DNA of 56,674 nt, from positions 1 to 56,674 of the forward strand of contig JAZHSQ010000010.1 of the NCBI GenBank assembly GCA_036454645.1, given 5' to 3'. This DNA is from Olsenella_K sp036454645 (GTDB taxonomy: Bacteria; Actinomycetota; Coriobacteriia; Coriobacteriales; Atopobiaceae). How positions within the stretch are numbered: the stretch's first letter is position 1; every line of letters starts with the position of its first letter. A program made the translations under genes and the position numbers. Below are positions 16,844-25,608 of this stretch, piece after piece. The notes below the pieces were generated by a model, which worked only from the letters and a program-made list of their open reading frames with translations, did not search any database and had not been told where the DNA came from.

Positions 16844-18241
16844 CTAGCGCGTGGCCTGCTCGCCCTCGCCGAGGTGCCGCCCCACCGCGAGGTAGAGCAG
16901 CACGAGCCCGACCGCGTTGACGCCCAGGCTCACGGGGTAGACCGCGAGCAGGCAGGGGAACGTGGGGTTGCTCGCGAACACGACCGCGACGTAGGCGAGG
17001 CGCAGGATCACGATGCTGAAGACGGTGAGCACGGCCGGCAGGAGCGACATGCCAAAGCCGCGCAGGTAGCCCGAGAGGTTCTCGTTGAAGGCGCAGAAGA
17101 CCTGGGCGCTGACCACGAACTGCAGGCGCACGTAGCCCTCCCGCACGACCTCGGGGTCGGGGTCGAAGAAGGCGACCAGCTGGCGGCCGAAGGCGAGCGC
17201 CAGGGCGATGACGACGGCGCCCGTGGCAAGGCACTCGAGCAGGCAGACGCCGAGGGCCCTCCGGCAGCGGTCGGGACGCCGGGCCCCGTGGTTCTGCCCC
17301 ACGAAGGTGGTGCAGGCCTGGCCGAAGGAGTTGTAGGTGAAGTAGGTCAGGGACTCGATGCTCGCCCCGGCCGAGCTCGCCGCGATGACGGTCTGCCCCA
17401 GGCTGTTGATGGCCCCCTGGATGACCACGTTGGCGATGGAGAAGAACGCGCCCTGGACGCCCGCCGGCAGGCCCACCTTGAGCATCTCCCCGAGCGCCCA
17501 GCGGTCGACGCGCAGGTCGGAGACGGTGACGCGGATGGCGCCCTCGGCGCGCAGGAGCCGGGCGAAGAGGATGGCCGCGGCCACCGCGGTCGAGGCCACG
17601 GTCGTGAGCGCCACGCCGGCCGGCCCCCAGCCGAGCCCGCACGCCACGAGGAGGTCGAGCGCGACGTTCGTGCCGCTCGAGACCACGAGGGTCCTAAGCG
17701 GCGTGAGGGTGTCGCCCACGCTGCGGAACACGGCCGCCTCGAAGTCGTAGAGGAAGACGACGGGCAGGCCCGCCATGTAGACCCTGAGGTAGGCGAGGGC
17801 CATGTCGAAGATGTCGTCGGGGACGCCGAGCAGCACGAGGGTCGGGCGGGAGAGGAGCTCCGCAAGGACGGCGAAGGCGACGCCGCCCGCGAGGGCGAAG
17901 ACGAGGGCGGTGTGGACGGCGCGGTGCGCGCGCCCTGGCTCCTCGGCGCCGACGGCGGTGGCGATGGTCACGTTCGCGCCGAGCGAGATGCCCTGGAAGA
18001 GCGAGACGAGCAGCGACACGACGGAGGAGTTGCTGCCGACGGCGGCCATGGCCTCGGTGCTCACGAAGCGGCCCGTGACGGCGACGTCGGCCACGTTGTA
18101 GAGCTGCTGCAGCATGGCCGTCACGGCGACGGGGATGGCGAAGAGCAGGACCTTGTCCGCGAGGGAGCCCCTCGTCATGTCCATCTCGCGCGAGCCCCTC
18201 CGCCTGCGCCGCCTGCCGCCCTCAGCCGTGTCCCTCGCCAT
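16844..18241 (-). CDS. MATE-family multidrug/metabolite exporter
   Basis: A 465-residue polytopic membrane protein with about 12 helices in two related halves. It contains LQQLYNVADVAVTGRFV in helix 1-2, typical of NorM/DinF-type MATE proteins, and SFGQACTTFVGQNHGA in the second half. It exports cationic compounds in exchange for Na+ or H+. I chose ATG 18241, 8 nt after GAGGGG. ATG 18178 would give a shorter N-terminus without the Arg-rich stretch RRRRRRG, and the frame is open far upstream without homology. It stands alone on the minus strand. No regulator is adjacent. Confidence 0.9.
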   Translation of the reverse strand: MARDTAEGGRRRRRRGSREMDMTRGSLADKVLLFAIPVAVTAMLQQLYNVADVAVTGRFVSTEAMAAVGSNSSVVSLLVSLFQGISLGANVTIATAVGAEEPGRAHRAVHTALVFALAGGVAFAVLAELLSRPTLVLLGVPDDIFDMALAYLRVYMAGLPVVFLYDFEAAVFRSVGDTLTPLRTLVVSSGTNVALDLLVACGLGWGPAGVALTTVASTAVAAAILFARLLRAEGAIRVTVSDLRVDRWALGEMLKVGLPAGVQGAFFSIANVVIQGAINSLGQTVIAASSAGASIESLTYFTYNSFGQACTTFVGQNHGARRPDRCRRALGVCLLECLATGAVVIALALAFGRQLVAFFDPDPEVVREGYVRLQFVVSAQVFCAFNENLSGYLRGFGMSLLPAVLTVFSIVILRLAYVAVVFASNPTFPCLLAVYPVSLGVNAVGLVLLYLAVGRHLGEGEQATR

Positions 18242-18660
18242 GCCGTCGCGCCCCTCGCCCGGGCGGCCGCCTGCCGCCCGTCCTTCTCCGCCGTCCTTGT
18301 CTGCTCTCCAGCCTTCCCATGGTAGCGCCTCGCGGCCGCCCCCGCCCCTCGCACGGCGTGCCGCCCCTTGTGGAGGGGTTGTGGACATATGAACGCGCGT
18401 GCATACATCACCTGCGTCACCGGAGGCCGCGCGCTGTGCCTTATCGGACGTCAGGCCCGCTCTTTGTGCAGATGGAGGCCGGCGAAAGTCATATCTCTTA
18501 ATGAAATGTAAACGGTTAATCACAGGTACGAAATGTTGAGCGGCAATCATGGATTCTACTACCCATCAGGTGGGGTGGAACAGAGTCCGCGCGTCGTCCC
18601 GGCATGCGGCCCCAGCCCCCGACCATGGAAACCTCGCATGAGACCGCAAGGGGGACCAAC
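18242..18660. other. Divergent intergenic region (MATE / amino-acid binding protein)
   Basis: 419 bp with no credible gene. A weak promoter candidate for the plus strand is TTGTGG (18379-18384), a 17-bp spacer and CATACA (18402-18407). An unusually AT-rich patch lies at 18485-18550. It contains TGTAAACGGTTAATCA (18507-18522), close to LacI/CcpA-type operator sequence and to the island operators. These are suggestions only. Confidence 0.4.
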
Positions 18661-19464
18661 ATGAGCAACTCCATCACCCGGCGCAACTTCCTCGGACTCG
18701 TCGGCGGGGCCACCGCGGTGGCCAGCCTCGGCCTCGTCGGCTGCGGCTCCAGCTCCGCGGGCGGCAGCTCCGACAACGGCGGCTTCTCGAAGGGCTCCTA
18801 CGTCGTCGCCACCGACACCACGTTCGCCCCGTTCGAGTTCACGAACGACTCCGGCCAGTTCGTGGGCATCGACGTCGACATCCTCGCCGCCTGCGCGGAG
18901 AAGGAGGGCTTCAAGTACAACCTGCAGTCCCTCGGCTTCGACGCCGCGGTCGCCGCGCTCGAGAGCGGCCAGGCCGACGCCGTCATCGCGGGCATGTCGA
19001 TCACCGACGAGCGCAAGAAGAAGTACGACTTCTCCGACTCCTACTACGACTCCTACGTCTGCATGGCGGTCAAGGACGGCAGCTCGGTCGCGGGCTACGA
19101 GGACCTCGGCGGCAAGACCGTGGCGGCCAAGACCGGCACGCAGGGCGCCACCTGCGCGGAGGACCTCTCCTCCAAGTACGGCTTCACGCTGACCTACTTC
19201 GACGACTCCTCGATCATGTACCAGGACGTCCTCACCGGCAACTCCGTCGCCTGCTTCGAGGACTACCCCGTGATGTCCTACGGCATCCAGCAGGGCAACG
19301 GCCTCAAGATCGTGACCGAGGAGAAGGAGGACTACTCCACGCCGTACGGCTTCGCGGTCATGAAGGGCCAGAACCAGGACCTCCTCGAGGCGTTCGACAA
19401 GGGCCTCAAGGAGCTCAAGGACTCCGGCGACTACGAGAAGATCGTGAACAAGTACCTCGCCTAG
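18661..19464 (+). CDS. Amino-acid ABC transporter substrate-binding lipoprotein
   Basis: A 267-residue extracellular binding protein of the polar amino-acid family (SBP family 3). The signal peptide has a twin-arginine-like TRRNFLGLVGG and a lipobox ending at Cys in GLVGCGSS, so it is probably exported folded and lipid-anchored. The mature part shows the family pattern VVATDTTFAPFEF, GIDVDILAACAEKEG, GMSITDERKKKYDFSDSYY and KTGTQGATCAEDL. The ATG at 18661 follows AAGGGGG; upstream codons are open but not signal-like. The permease and ATPase genes follow, and the set probably imports glutamine, glutamate, cystine or arginine. The ligand is not predictable here. Confidence 0.92.
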   Translation: MSNSITRRNFLGLVGGATAVASLGLVGCGSSSAGGSSDNGGFSKGSYVVATDTTFAPFEFTNDSGQFVGIDVDILAACAEKEGFKYNLQSLGFDAAVAALESGQADAVIAGMSITDERKKKYDFSDSYYDSYVCMAVKDGSSVAGYEDLGGKTVAAKTGTQGATCAEDLSSKYGFTLTYFDDSSIMYQDVLTGNSVACFEDYPVMSYGIQQGNGLKIVTEEKEDYSTPYGFAVMKGQNQDLLEAFDKGLKELKDSGDYEKIVNKYLA

Positions 19465-19600
19465 GGGCGGGGCGTCGCGGCCGGGCGCCGGCGCCCGCGG
19501 GCGTCCCCGGTCCCGGCGAGGCTGCGTGCCAACCGAGTGCGCACCCGAGCGACGCGCGCGAAGCGCGTCGCTCGCGGCATGATTCTGGAGGGAGAGACGT

Positions 19601-20278
19601 TTGAACCCCGAAAGCCTGATTCAGACCCTGCAGGGGGTGGGGCCGATGCTCGCCACCGGCCTCGGCACCACCCTGTACGCGACCATCCTGTCGCTCGTGA
19701 TAGCGATGGTCCTGGGCATCCTCGTCTGCCTCATGCACCTCTCGCACGTGAAGGTCCTGAGGGGCCTCGCCAAGTTCTACATCTGGATCATCCGCGGCAC
19801 GCCCATGCTCGTCCAGGCGTTCTACGTCTACTTCGCCCTCCCGCAGCTCTTCCAGCTGCTCGGCGCGACCGAGTTCCGCGTGAGCGTGCTCACCGCGTCC
19901 ATCCTCACCCTGACGCTCAACGCGGGCGCCTACATCTCAGAGATCTTCCGCGGCTCCATCGAGGCCGTGCCCAAGGGCCAGATGGAGGCCTCCCGCAGCC
20001 TCGGCGTGAGCTACGCCACCTCCATGCGAAGGATCATCCTGCCCCAGGCGGTGCGCATCTGCCTGCCCTCCCTCGTCAACCAGTGCATCATCACGCTCAA
20101 GGACTCGACGATCCTCTACGCCATCGGCCTGGGCGAGATCATGTACCAGGCGAGGATCTACGTCGGCAGGACCATGGAGTCGTTCGCGACCTACACCTGG
20201 GTCGCCGTCGTCTTCCTCCTGATCACCAGCGTCCTCATGCTCGTCTCGAGGACCATCGAGAAAAGGATGCGTGCCTAG
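19601..20278 (+). CDS. glnP: Amino-acid ABC transporter permease (HisM/GlnP type)
   Basis: A 225-residue inner-membrane permease with five to six helices. It has the EAA loop EASRSLGVSYATSMRRIILPQA that docks to the ATPase, and the motif IRGTPMLVQAFYVYFALP. Translation starts at TTG 19601 after CTGGAGGGAGA. It lies between the binding protein and the ATPase, whose ATG follows its stop codon without a gap. Only one permease gene is present, so it probably acts as a homodimer. Confidence 0.93.
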   Translation: MNPESLIQTLQGVGPMLATGLGTTLYATILSLVIAMVLGILVCLMHLSHVKVLRGLAKFYIWIIRGTPMLVQAFYVYFALPQLFQLLGATEFRVSVLTASILTLTLNAGAYISEIFRGSIEAVPKGQMEASRSLGVSYATSMRRIILPQAVRICLPSLVNQCIITLKDSTILYAIGLGEIMYQARIYVGRTMESFATYTWVAVVFLLITSVLMLVSRTIEKRMRA

Positions 20279-21067
<789 letters not shown>

Positions 21068-21080
21068 CGCCGGCGCGCGG

Positions 21081-21120
21081 GCCACGCCGCGCCCGGCATC
21101 GCGGCCCGGTGCGGCGTGGC
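21081..21120. terminator. Hairpin between glnQ and the convergent HAD gene
   Basis: GCCACGCCGC (21081-21090) pairs with GCGGCGTGGC (21111-21120), with partial inner pairing. There is no T-run. The position between two convergent genes suggests a shared terminator. Confidence 0.55.
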
Positions 21121-21128
21121 GCCTCGGC

Positions 21129-21887
21129 CTAGCGCCGCCAGAAGCCCTCGCCGCGCACGAGGGCGAGAAGGGCCTCCTCCGAGCCCACCTCCCACGTGGG
21201 GGCGGCCTCGGAGGCGGCGGGCCGCGCATGGTGGCGGCGGTTCAGCCACGCCACGGGCATGCGCCCCCGCCACGCCCCGACCACGTCGGTCGCCCAGGCG
21301 TCGCCCACGTAGGCGCACCGCTCGGGCACGGTGCCCGCGCGCTCGCACGCGAGGCGGAAGAGCGCCGGGTCGGGCTTGGCGAGCCCGACCTCCTGCGAGA
21401 CGAGCACGTCCTTCTCCGCCACCCAGCGGTCGACCCCCAGTACCTGGAGCTTCTCGCCCTGGAGCGGCTCGCGGCCGTTGGAGATGACGCCCACGCCGAG
21501 CCGCGCTCGCTCTCGGCAGACGTCGAGGCAGGCCGCCATGGCGGGCGAGAGCGACATCGCGACGCCGCTCTCGTCGGCGTAGACGCGCTGGGCCTCCAGG
21601 GCCTCGGCGCGCGTGGCCCGGATGCCGAATTCGGCGAGCGTCTGCTGCATGCGCAGGGCGTACTCGTCGTCGGTCGGCGCGCGCCCCTCCGAGAAGGCCC
21701 GGAAGACGGGGCCGCTGTGCCGGCCGCGCGCCTCGTAGAGCTGCCCGTCCGTGACGCCGGGGAGCGCGCCGAAGGTGCGGCGCACGGCGTAGGCGAAGGG
21801 CGCCGCCTGGTCGTAGAGGGTGTCGTCGATGTCGAAGTAGACCATGTCGACGCCGCCCCGCGGCCCCTGCCGTCCCTCTCCCGCCAT
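21129..21887 (-). CDS. HAD-superfamily hydrolase (YjjG/pyrimidine-nucleotidase-like)
   Basis: A 252-residue HAD phosphatase with motif I YFDIDDTLYD, a helical C1 cap, motif II VISNGR, motif III Lys in GLAKPDPALF, and motif IV CAYVGDAWATDVVGA. YjjG/YfnB-type enzymes dephosphorylate nucleotides or small phosphometabolites. ATG 21887 has GGGAGG 8 nt upstream; ATG 21845 (MVYFDIDD) is the closest to the conserved core and cannot be excluded. It is a monocistronic minus-strand gene convergent with glnQ and divergent from the HTH-GH13 gene. Confidence 0.85.
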   Translation of the reverse strand: MAGEGRQGPRGGVDMVYFDIDDTLYDQAAPFAYAVRRTFGALPGVTDGQLYEARGRHSGPVFRAFSEGRAPTDDEYALRMQQTLAEFGIRATRAEALEAQRVYADESGVAMSLSPAMAACLDVCRERARLGVGVISNGREPLQGEKLQVLGVDRWVAEKDVLVSQEVGLAKPDPALFRLACERAGTVPERCAYVGDAWATDVVGAWRGRMPVAWLNRRHHARPAASEAAPTWEVGSEEALLALVRGEGFWRR

Positions 21888-21995
21888 CTCGCGCCCGCCT
21901 CCCTGGCATCCGCCTGACAATCGCACGCCCGCACGTGCCCCAGTGTAGGCCCGCCTGGTCGGGCGAGGCCGTGCATCGGAGAGAATCTTCTTGCA

Positions 21996-22039
21996 TCTGA
22001 AATATCTTGTGGTAAAAAGTGAACGTCGGATATTTCAGA
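21996..22039. promoter_or_regulatory. Wide inverted repeat, probable operator of the HTH-GH13 gene
   Basis: TCTGAAATATC (21996-22006) and GATATTTCAGA (22029-22039) are perfect 11-bp arms with 33 bp between centres, about three helical turns. They lie just upstream of the ribosome site of the gene encoding an XRE-type DNA-binding domain fused to an amylase. The AT-rich region is unlike its surroundings and also holds the likely promoter. I infer a dimer of the fusion protein (or two dimers) binds here. Confidence 0.65.
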
Positions 22040-22054
22040 CGTAAGGAGAAGACC

Positions 22055-23740
22055 ATGGCGAAGGAGAACGCTGCCAGCTCCATGCAGCGCATCGGCGGGA
22101 GCCTCAAGGCGTGGCGCGCCATCTCGGGCATGACGGCGGACGAGCTCGCGGGCGACGTGGGCGTCTCGCGCGACACCATCTCCCGCGTCGAGCGCGGGGA
22201 CGCCTCGGTGAGCGTGGGCACGGTGCTCGACGTCTGTGACGAGTTCGGCCTGCTGCACCGCCTCGAGGAGGCGGTCGACCCCAGCAGGAGCGAGGTGGGC
22301 AAGATCGGCCTCTCGCGCGGGGTCCCCAAGCGGGTGCGCAAGCCGCGCGCGGCGCAGGAGCAGCCCTGGCTCACGCCCGACAACTGGTACGACGGCTGCT
22401 TCATGTACCAGGTCTACCCGCTCGGCCTCACCGGCGCGCCCTGGAGGAACGACGGCTCGGACGAGGGCGCGACCAACCACGACGAGCACCGCCTGCTCAA
22501 GCTCGTGGACGACGGCTGGGTGGAGCACGTGCGCCGGCTCGGCGCCAACTGCGTGATGCTGAACCCGGCCTTCGAGAGCGACGCGCACGGCTACGACACG
22601 CGCGACTACACCAAGGTCGACGCGCGCCTGGGCACCAACGACGACCTGCGCGCCGTGGTCGACGCCTTCCACGAGGCGGGCGTCCGCGTGATCCTCGACG
22701 CCGTCTTCAACCACGTGGGCAGGGGCTTCTGGGCCTTCCAGGACGTGCTCGAGAAGCGCCAGCAGAGCCGCTACGCGGGCTGGTTCGACATCGACTGGGG
22801 CGCGGACGACGAGTACGGCGACGGCTTTCGCTACGAGACCTGGGCGGGCGTCCCCTACCTCGTGAAGCTCAACCACGGCAGCCTCGAGCTCAACGCCTAC
22901 CTCGCCGACGTGGTGCGCGGCTGGGAGGCGGACTTCGACGTGGACGGCCTGCGCCTCGACGTGGCCTACTGCCTCGACCTGGGCTTCCTCGGCTACCTGC
23001 GCAGCATCGCCAACGAGCTGACGGACAAGCGCAAGGAGAAGTTCGTCCTCGTCGGCGAGACCATGTTCGGCGACTACAACCGCTGGATGAACGACAACGC
23101 CTGCGACTCGGTCTACAACTACGAGGCCTACAAGGGCCTGTGGAGCTCGATGAACTCCGCCAACATGCACGAGATCGCCTACGCCCTGGAGCGCCAGAGC
23201 GGCGACAAGCCCTGGGACCTCTACACGGGCAGGCACCTGCTCGACTTCGTGGACAACCACGACGTGCCGAGGATCGCGACGCAGCTCGCCGACAAGCGCC
23301 AGCTCCGCCCGCTCTACGGCCTGCTCTTCGGCATGTGCGGCGTCCCGTGCGTCTACTACGGCAGCGAGTGGGGCATCGAGGGCGAGCAGCGCTTCGGCGA
23401 CCACGAGCTCAGGCCGGCGCTCGACGCCCCCGAGTGGAACGACCTCACGGAGTGGATCTCGGCCCTGGCGGACGCGCGCCTGGCGAGCGAGGGCGCCGAG
23501 GCCCTCTGCGAGGGCGACTACCACGAGCTGCTCTGCCAGCCTCAGCAGCTGGTGTTCCAGCGCGCGGCGGGCGGACGGCGCGTCATCGTGGCGGTGAACG
23601 CCGCCCCCGAGCCCGTCACCCTGCACTTCGACGCCGGCTGCGGCCGGGCCGTCGACCTCATCGACGGCTCCGACCACGACTTCGGCGCGGGCTCCGAGCT
23701 GGGGGCGTTCTCGTGCGCCTACTGGCTCTGCGAGCGCTAG
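22055..23740 (+). CDS. XRE-type HTH domain fused to GH13 alpha-amylase/cyclomaltodextrinase-like enzyme
   Basis: 561 residues. Residues ~10-75 form a Cro/C1-type helix-turn-helix (LKAWRAISGMTADELAGDV, recognition helix VSRDTISRVERG). Residues ~76-108 are a basic linker. From 109 on there is a GH13 barrel (WYDGCFMYQVYPLGLTGAP). All GH13 signatures are present: DAVFNH, GLRLDVAY with nucleophile Asp302, GETM with Glu335, and FVDNHD with Asp403. The enzyme part resembles cyclomaltodextrinase-like amylases that act on maltodextrins inside the cell; no signal peptide is present. ATG 22055 follows AAGGAG. An inverted repeat upstream suggests autoregulation. A single protein that both binds DNA and has an intact hydrolase site is unusual; the frame is continuous across the join. 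Confidence 0.88.
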   Translation: MAKENAASSMQRIGGSLKAWRAISGMTADELAGDVGVSRDTISRVERGDASVSVGTVLDVCDEFGLLHRLEEAVDPSRSEVGKIGLSRGVPKRVRKPRAAQEQPWLTPDNWYDGCFMYQVYPLGLTGAPWRNDGSDEGATNHDEHRLLKLVDDGWVEHVRRLGANCVMLNPAFESDAHGYDTRDYTKVDARLGTNDDLRAVVDAFHEAGVRVILDAVFNHVGRGFWAFQDVLEKRQQSRYAGWFDIDWGADDEYGDGFRYETWAGVPYLVKLNHGSLELNAYLADVVRGWEADFDVDGLRLDVAYCLDLGFLGYLRSIANELTDKRKEKFVLVGETMFGDYNRWMNDNACDSVYNYEAYKGLWSSMNSANMHEIAYALERQSGDKPWDLYTGRHLLDFVDNHDVPRIATQLADKRQLRPLYGLLFGMCGVPCVYYGSEWGIEGEQRFGDHELRPALDAPEWNDLTEWISALADARLASEGAEALCEGDYHELLCQPQQLVFQRAAGGRRVIVAVNAAPEPVTLHFDAGCGRAVDLIDGSDHDFGAGSELGAFSCAYWLCER

Positions 23741-23788
23741 CGGCAGGCGCTCCAGGGCTCGCGGGCGAGAAGGACCCGCCCTCGTGAG

Positions 23789-23825
23789 GGGAGGGGCGCC
23801 CGGGCCTTGCCCGGACGCCCCTCCC
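23789..23825. terminator. Terminator between the GH13 gene and pyk
   Basis: GGGAGGGGCG (23789-23798) pairs with CGCCCCTCCC (23816-23825). After one mismatch a further 6 bp of inner stem closes a three-base loop. It lies between convergent genes and probably serves both. The remaining part of 23741-23933 shows no gene. Confidence 0.7.
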
Positions 23826-23933
23826 TGCGCGTGCGCGGGGCGCACGATCTTCTCGGTCCCCGGCGGGTAGCCCGGCGCGGACGCCCGCCGTCCGCGGGGC
23901 CGCGCGCCAGAGCGCCCGCCGTACCCAGGCGAC

Positions 23934-25373
23934 CTACTGGACCTGGGCGATCATCGCCATGTTGGTGGACGTGGTGTAGTCGCCCTGCGACGGCGAGGTG
24001 TGCGGGTCGCCGGCGGTGATGACCACGAGGTCGCCCGCGTCGACGACGCCGTTCTCCTTGGCGACCATCAGCGCGTTGTAGCAGGTGTCGGAGAGGTTGC
24101 CCTGCTCGGACGTCTTGAGGCCCTCGACGCCCCAGTAGAAGCAGGTGCGGCGAAGCGCGACCTCGCTGGGGGACATGGCGTAGACGGGCAGGCTCGGGCG
24201 GAAGGTGGCGATCAGGCGCGCGGTGCGGCCGGAGTGGGTGGGGGCGAGGATGCACTTGGCGCCCACGCGGTTGGCCATGGTGACGGCGGCGAAGCCCACC
24301 GAGCCGTTCACGTTCTTGATGCCGCCGCGGTCGTGGTACTGGTGGCGCTCCTTGAGGTAGCGCTCGGTCTCCGTCGCGATGGCGGCCATGGTCTGGACGG
24401 CCTCGACGGGGTACTTGCCGGCGGCGGACTCGCCGGAGAGCATGACGCAGTCCGTGCCGTCGTAGATGGCGTTGGCGACGTCGTTGACCTCGGCGCGCGT
24501 CGGGCGCGGGTTGCGGATCATGGAGTCGAGCATCTGCGTGGCGGTGATGACCGGCTTGTAGGAGTCGTTGCACTTGTGGATGATGGTCTTCTGGACGTGC
24601 GGGACCTGCTCGGCCGGGATCTCCACGCCGAGGTCGCCGCGGGCGACCATGATGCCGTCGGAGTGCTCGAGGATCTCGTCGAAGTTCCTGACGCCCATGG
24701 CGCTCTCGATCTTCGGGAAGATGAGGACGTTGCTCTCGCCCATCTCGCGGCAGATGTGGCGGATCTCGTCGACGGCGGCGCCGTTGCGGATGAAGGACGC
24801 GGCGATCGCGTCGATGCCCAGCTCGCAGCCGAACATGATGTCCGCGCGGTCCTGCTCGGTGACGGAGGGCAGGCCGACCTCGACGTTGGGGACGTTGACG
24901 CCCTTCCTCTCGCCGAGCTCGCCGCCGTTGGTGCAGGTGCAGTGGATGTCGTTACCCTCGACGTGGTCGACCTCGAAGCCGAGGAGGCCGTCGTCGATGA
25001 GGATGATGGAGCCCTTGGTCACCTCGTTGGGGAGGTTCTCGTAGTCGAGCGAGAAGCGCTCGGCGGTGCCCTCGACCTCGTCGGTGGTGATCACGACGTC
25101 CTGGCCGGTGGCGAGGGTGACCTTCTCGTGGTCCTTGAGCAGGCCGGTGCGGATCTCGGGGCCCTTGGTGTCAAGCATGATGGCGACGTAGGTGCCGAGC
25201 TCCTTGGAGATGCGGCGGACGCGGTCGATGTTGTTGCGGTGGTAGTCGTGGGAGCCGTGGCTGAAGTTGAAGCGGGCGACGTTCATCCCGGACTCGATGA
25301 GCTTGCGCAGGACGTCGTCGTCCTCGGTGGCCGGGCCCATGGTGCAGACGATCTTGGTCCTCTTGTTGACCAT
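23934..25373 (-). CDS. pyk: Pyruvate kinase
   Basis: The final ATP-yielding step of glycolysis, phosphoenolpyruvate to pyruvate. The 479-residue protein has the A/B-domain motifs MNVARFNFSHG, MLDTKGPEIRTG, FPKIESAMGV, MVARGDLGVEIP and TATQMLDSM, then LSGESAAGKYPVEAV. The regulatory C-domain contains TRPTHSGRTARLIA-like sequence. It has no extra phosphotransfer C-terminal domain. The ATG at 25373 is preceded by AGGAGG. Its leader contains a conspicuous hairpin (25396-25426) and a TATAAT box at 25473-25478. Very strong codon bias suggests high expression. D-lactate dehydrogenase is next upstream on the same strand, forming a pyruvate-to-lactate neighbourhood. Confidence 0.97.
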   Translation of the reverse strand: MVNKRTKIVCTMGPATEDDDVLRKLIESGMNVARFNFSHGSHDYHRNNIDRVRRISKELGTYVAIMLDTKGPEIRTGLLKDHEKVTLATGQDVVITTDEVEGTAERFSLDYENLPNEVTKGSIILIDDGLLGFEVDHVEGNDIHCTCTNGGELGERKGVNVPNVEVGLPSVTEQDRADIMFGCELGIDAIAASFIRNGAAVDEIRHICREMGESNVLIFPKIESAMGVRNFDEILEHSDGIMVARGDLGVEIPAEQVPHVQKTIIHKCNDSYKPVITATQMLDSMIRNPRPTRAEVNDVANAIYDGTDCVMLSGESAAGKYPVEAVQTMAAIATETERYLKERHQYHDRGGIKNVNGSVGFAAVTMANRVGAKCILAPTHSGRTARLIATFRPSLPVYAMSPSEVALRRTCFYWGVEGLKTSEQGNLSDTCYNALMVAKENGVVDAGDLVVITAGDPHTSPSQGDYTTSTNMAMIAQVQ

Positions 25374-25395
25374 ACTTCGTTTCCTCCTATCAAGG

Positions 25396-25478
25396 AACTG
25401 CCCGACGGACGTTCCGCCGGGCAGTTGTCGGTGCAGAGATGCTTTGGGTTCATCCCGTTCTTGCCCGAGTTGATTATA
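25396..25478 (-). promoter_or_regulatory. pyk promoter and leader hairpin
   Basis: On the minus strand a perfect TATAAT (25473-25478) lies in an AT-rich stretch (25470-25550). No convincing -35 is at the right distance. Downstream, AACTGCCCG with CGGGCAGTT (25396-25404 and 25418-25426) plus an inner 4-bp stem forms a hairpin ending about 12 nt before the ribosome site. It has no T-run, so it may stabilise the mRNA or be a control element. The rest of 25374-25608 shows no gene. Confidence 0.6.
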
Positions 25479-25608
25479 TCGTATAAAAGAAAAATACAGA
25501 CATCTACAAAATATCCATTGACAATTTTCTTATCTTATGAACTCAATCACCTGACATTTGTGTTACCGGCCTCCCGGCCCTCCGGGCAAGCTCTGCTGGT
25601 CGCGCGTC

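Noticed and set aside
18507..18522. TGTAAACGGTTAATCA as another island LacI operator
   Set aside because: It lies far from the island, before an amino-acid transporter, and matches less well; kept only as a possible catabolite-type site.
25518..25523. Plus-strand TTGACA between pyk and ldhD
   Set aside because: No plus-strand gene follows and no -10 lies at the right spacing.
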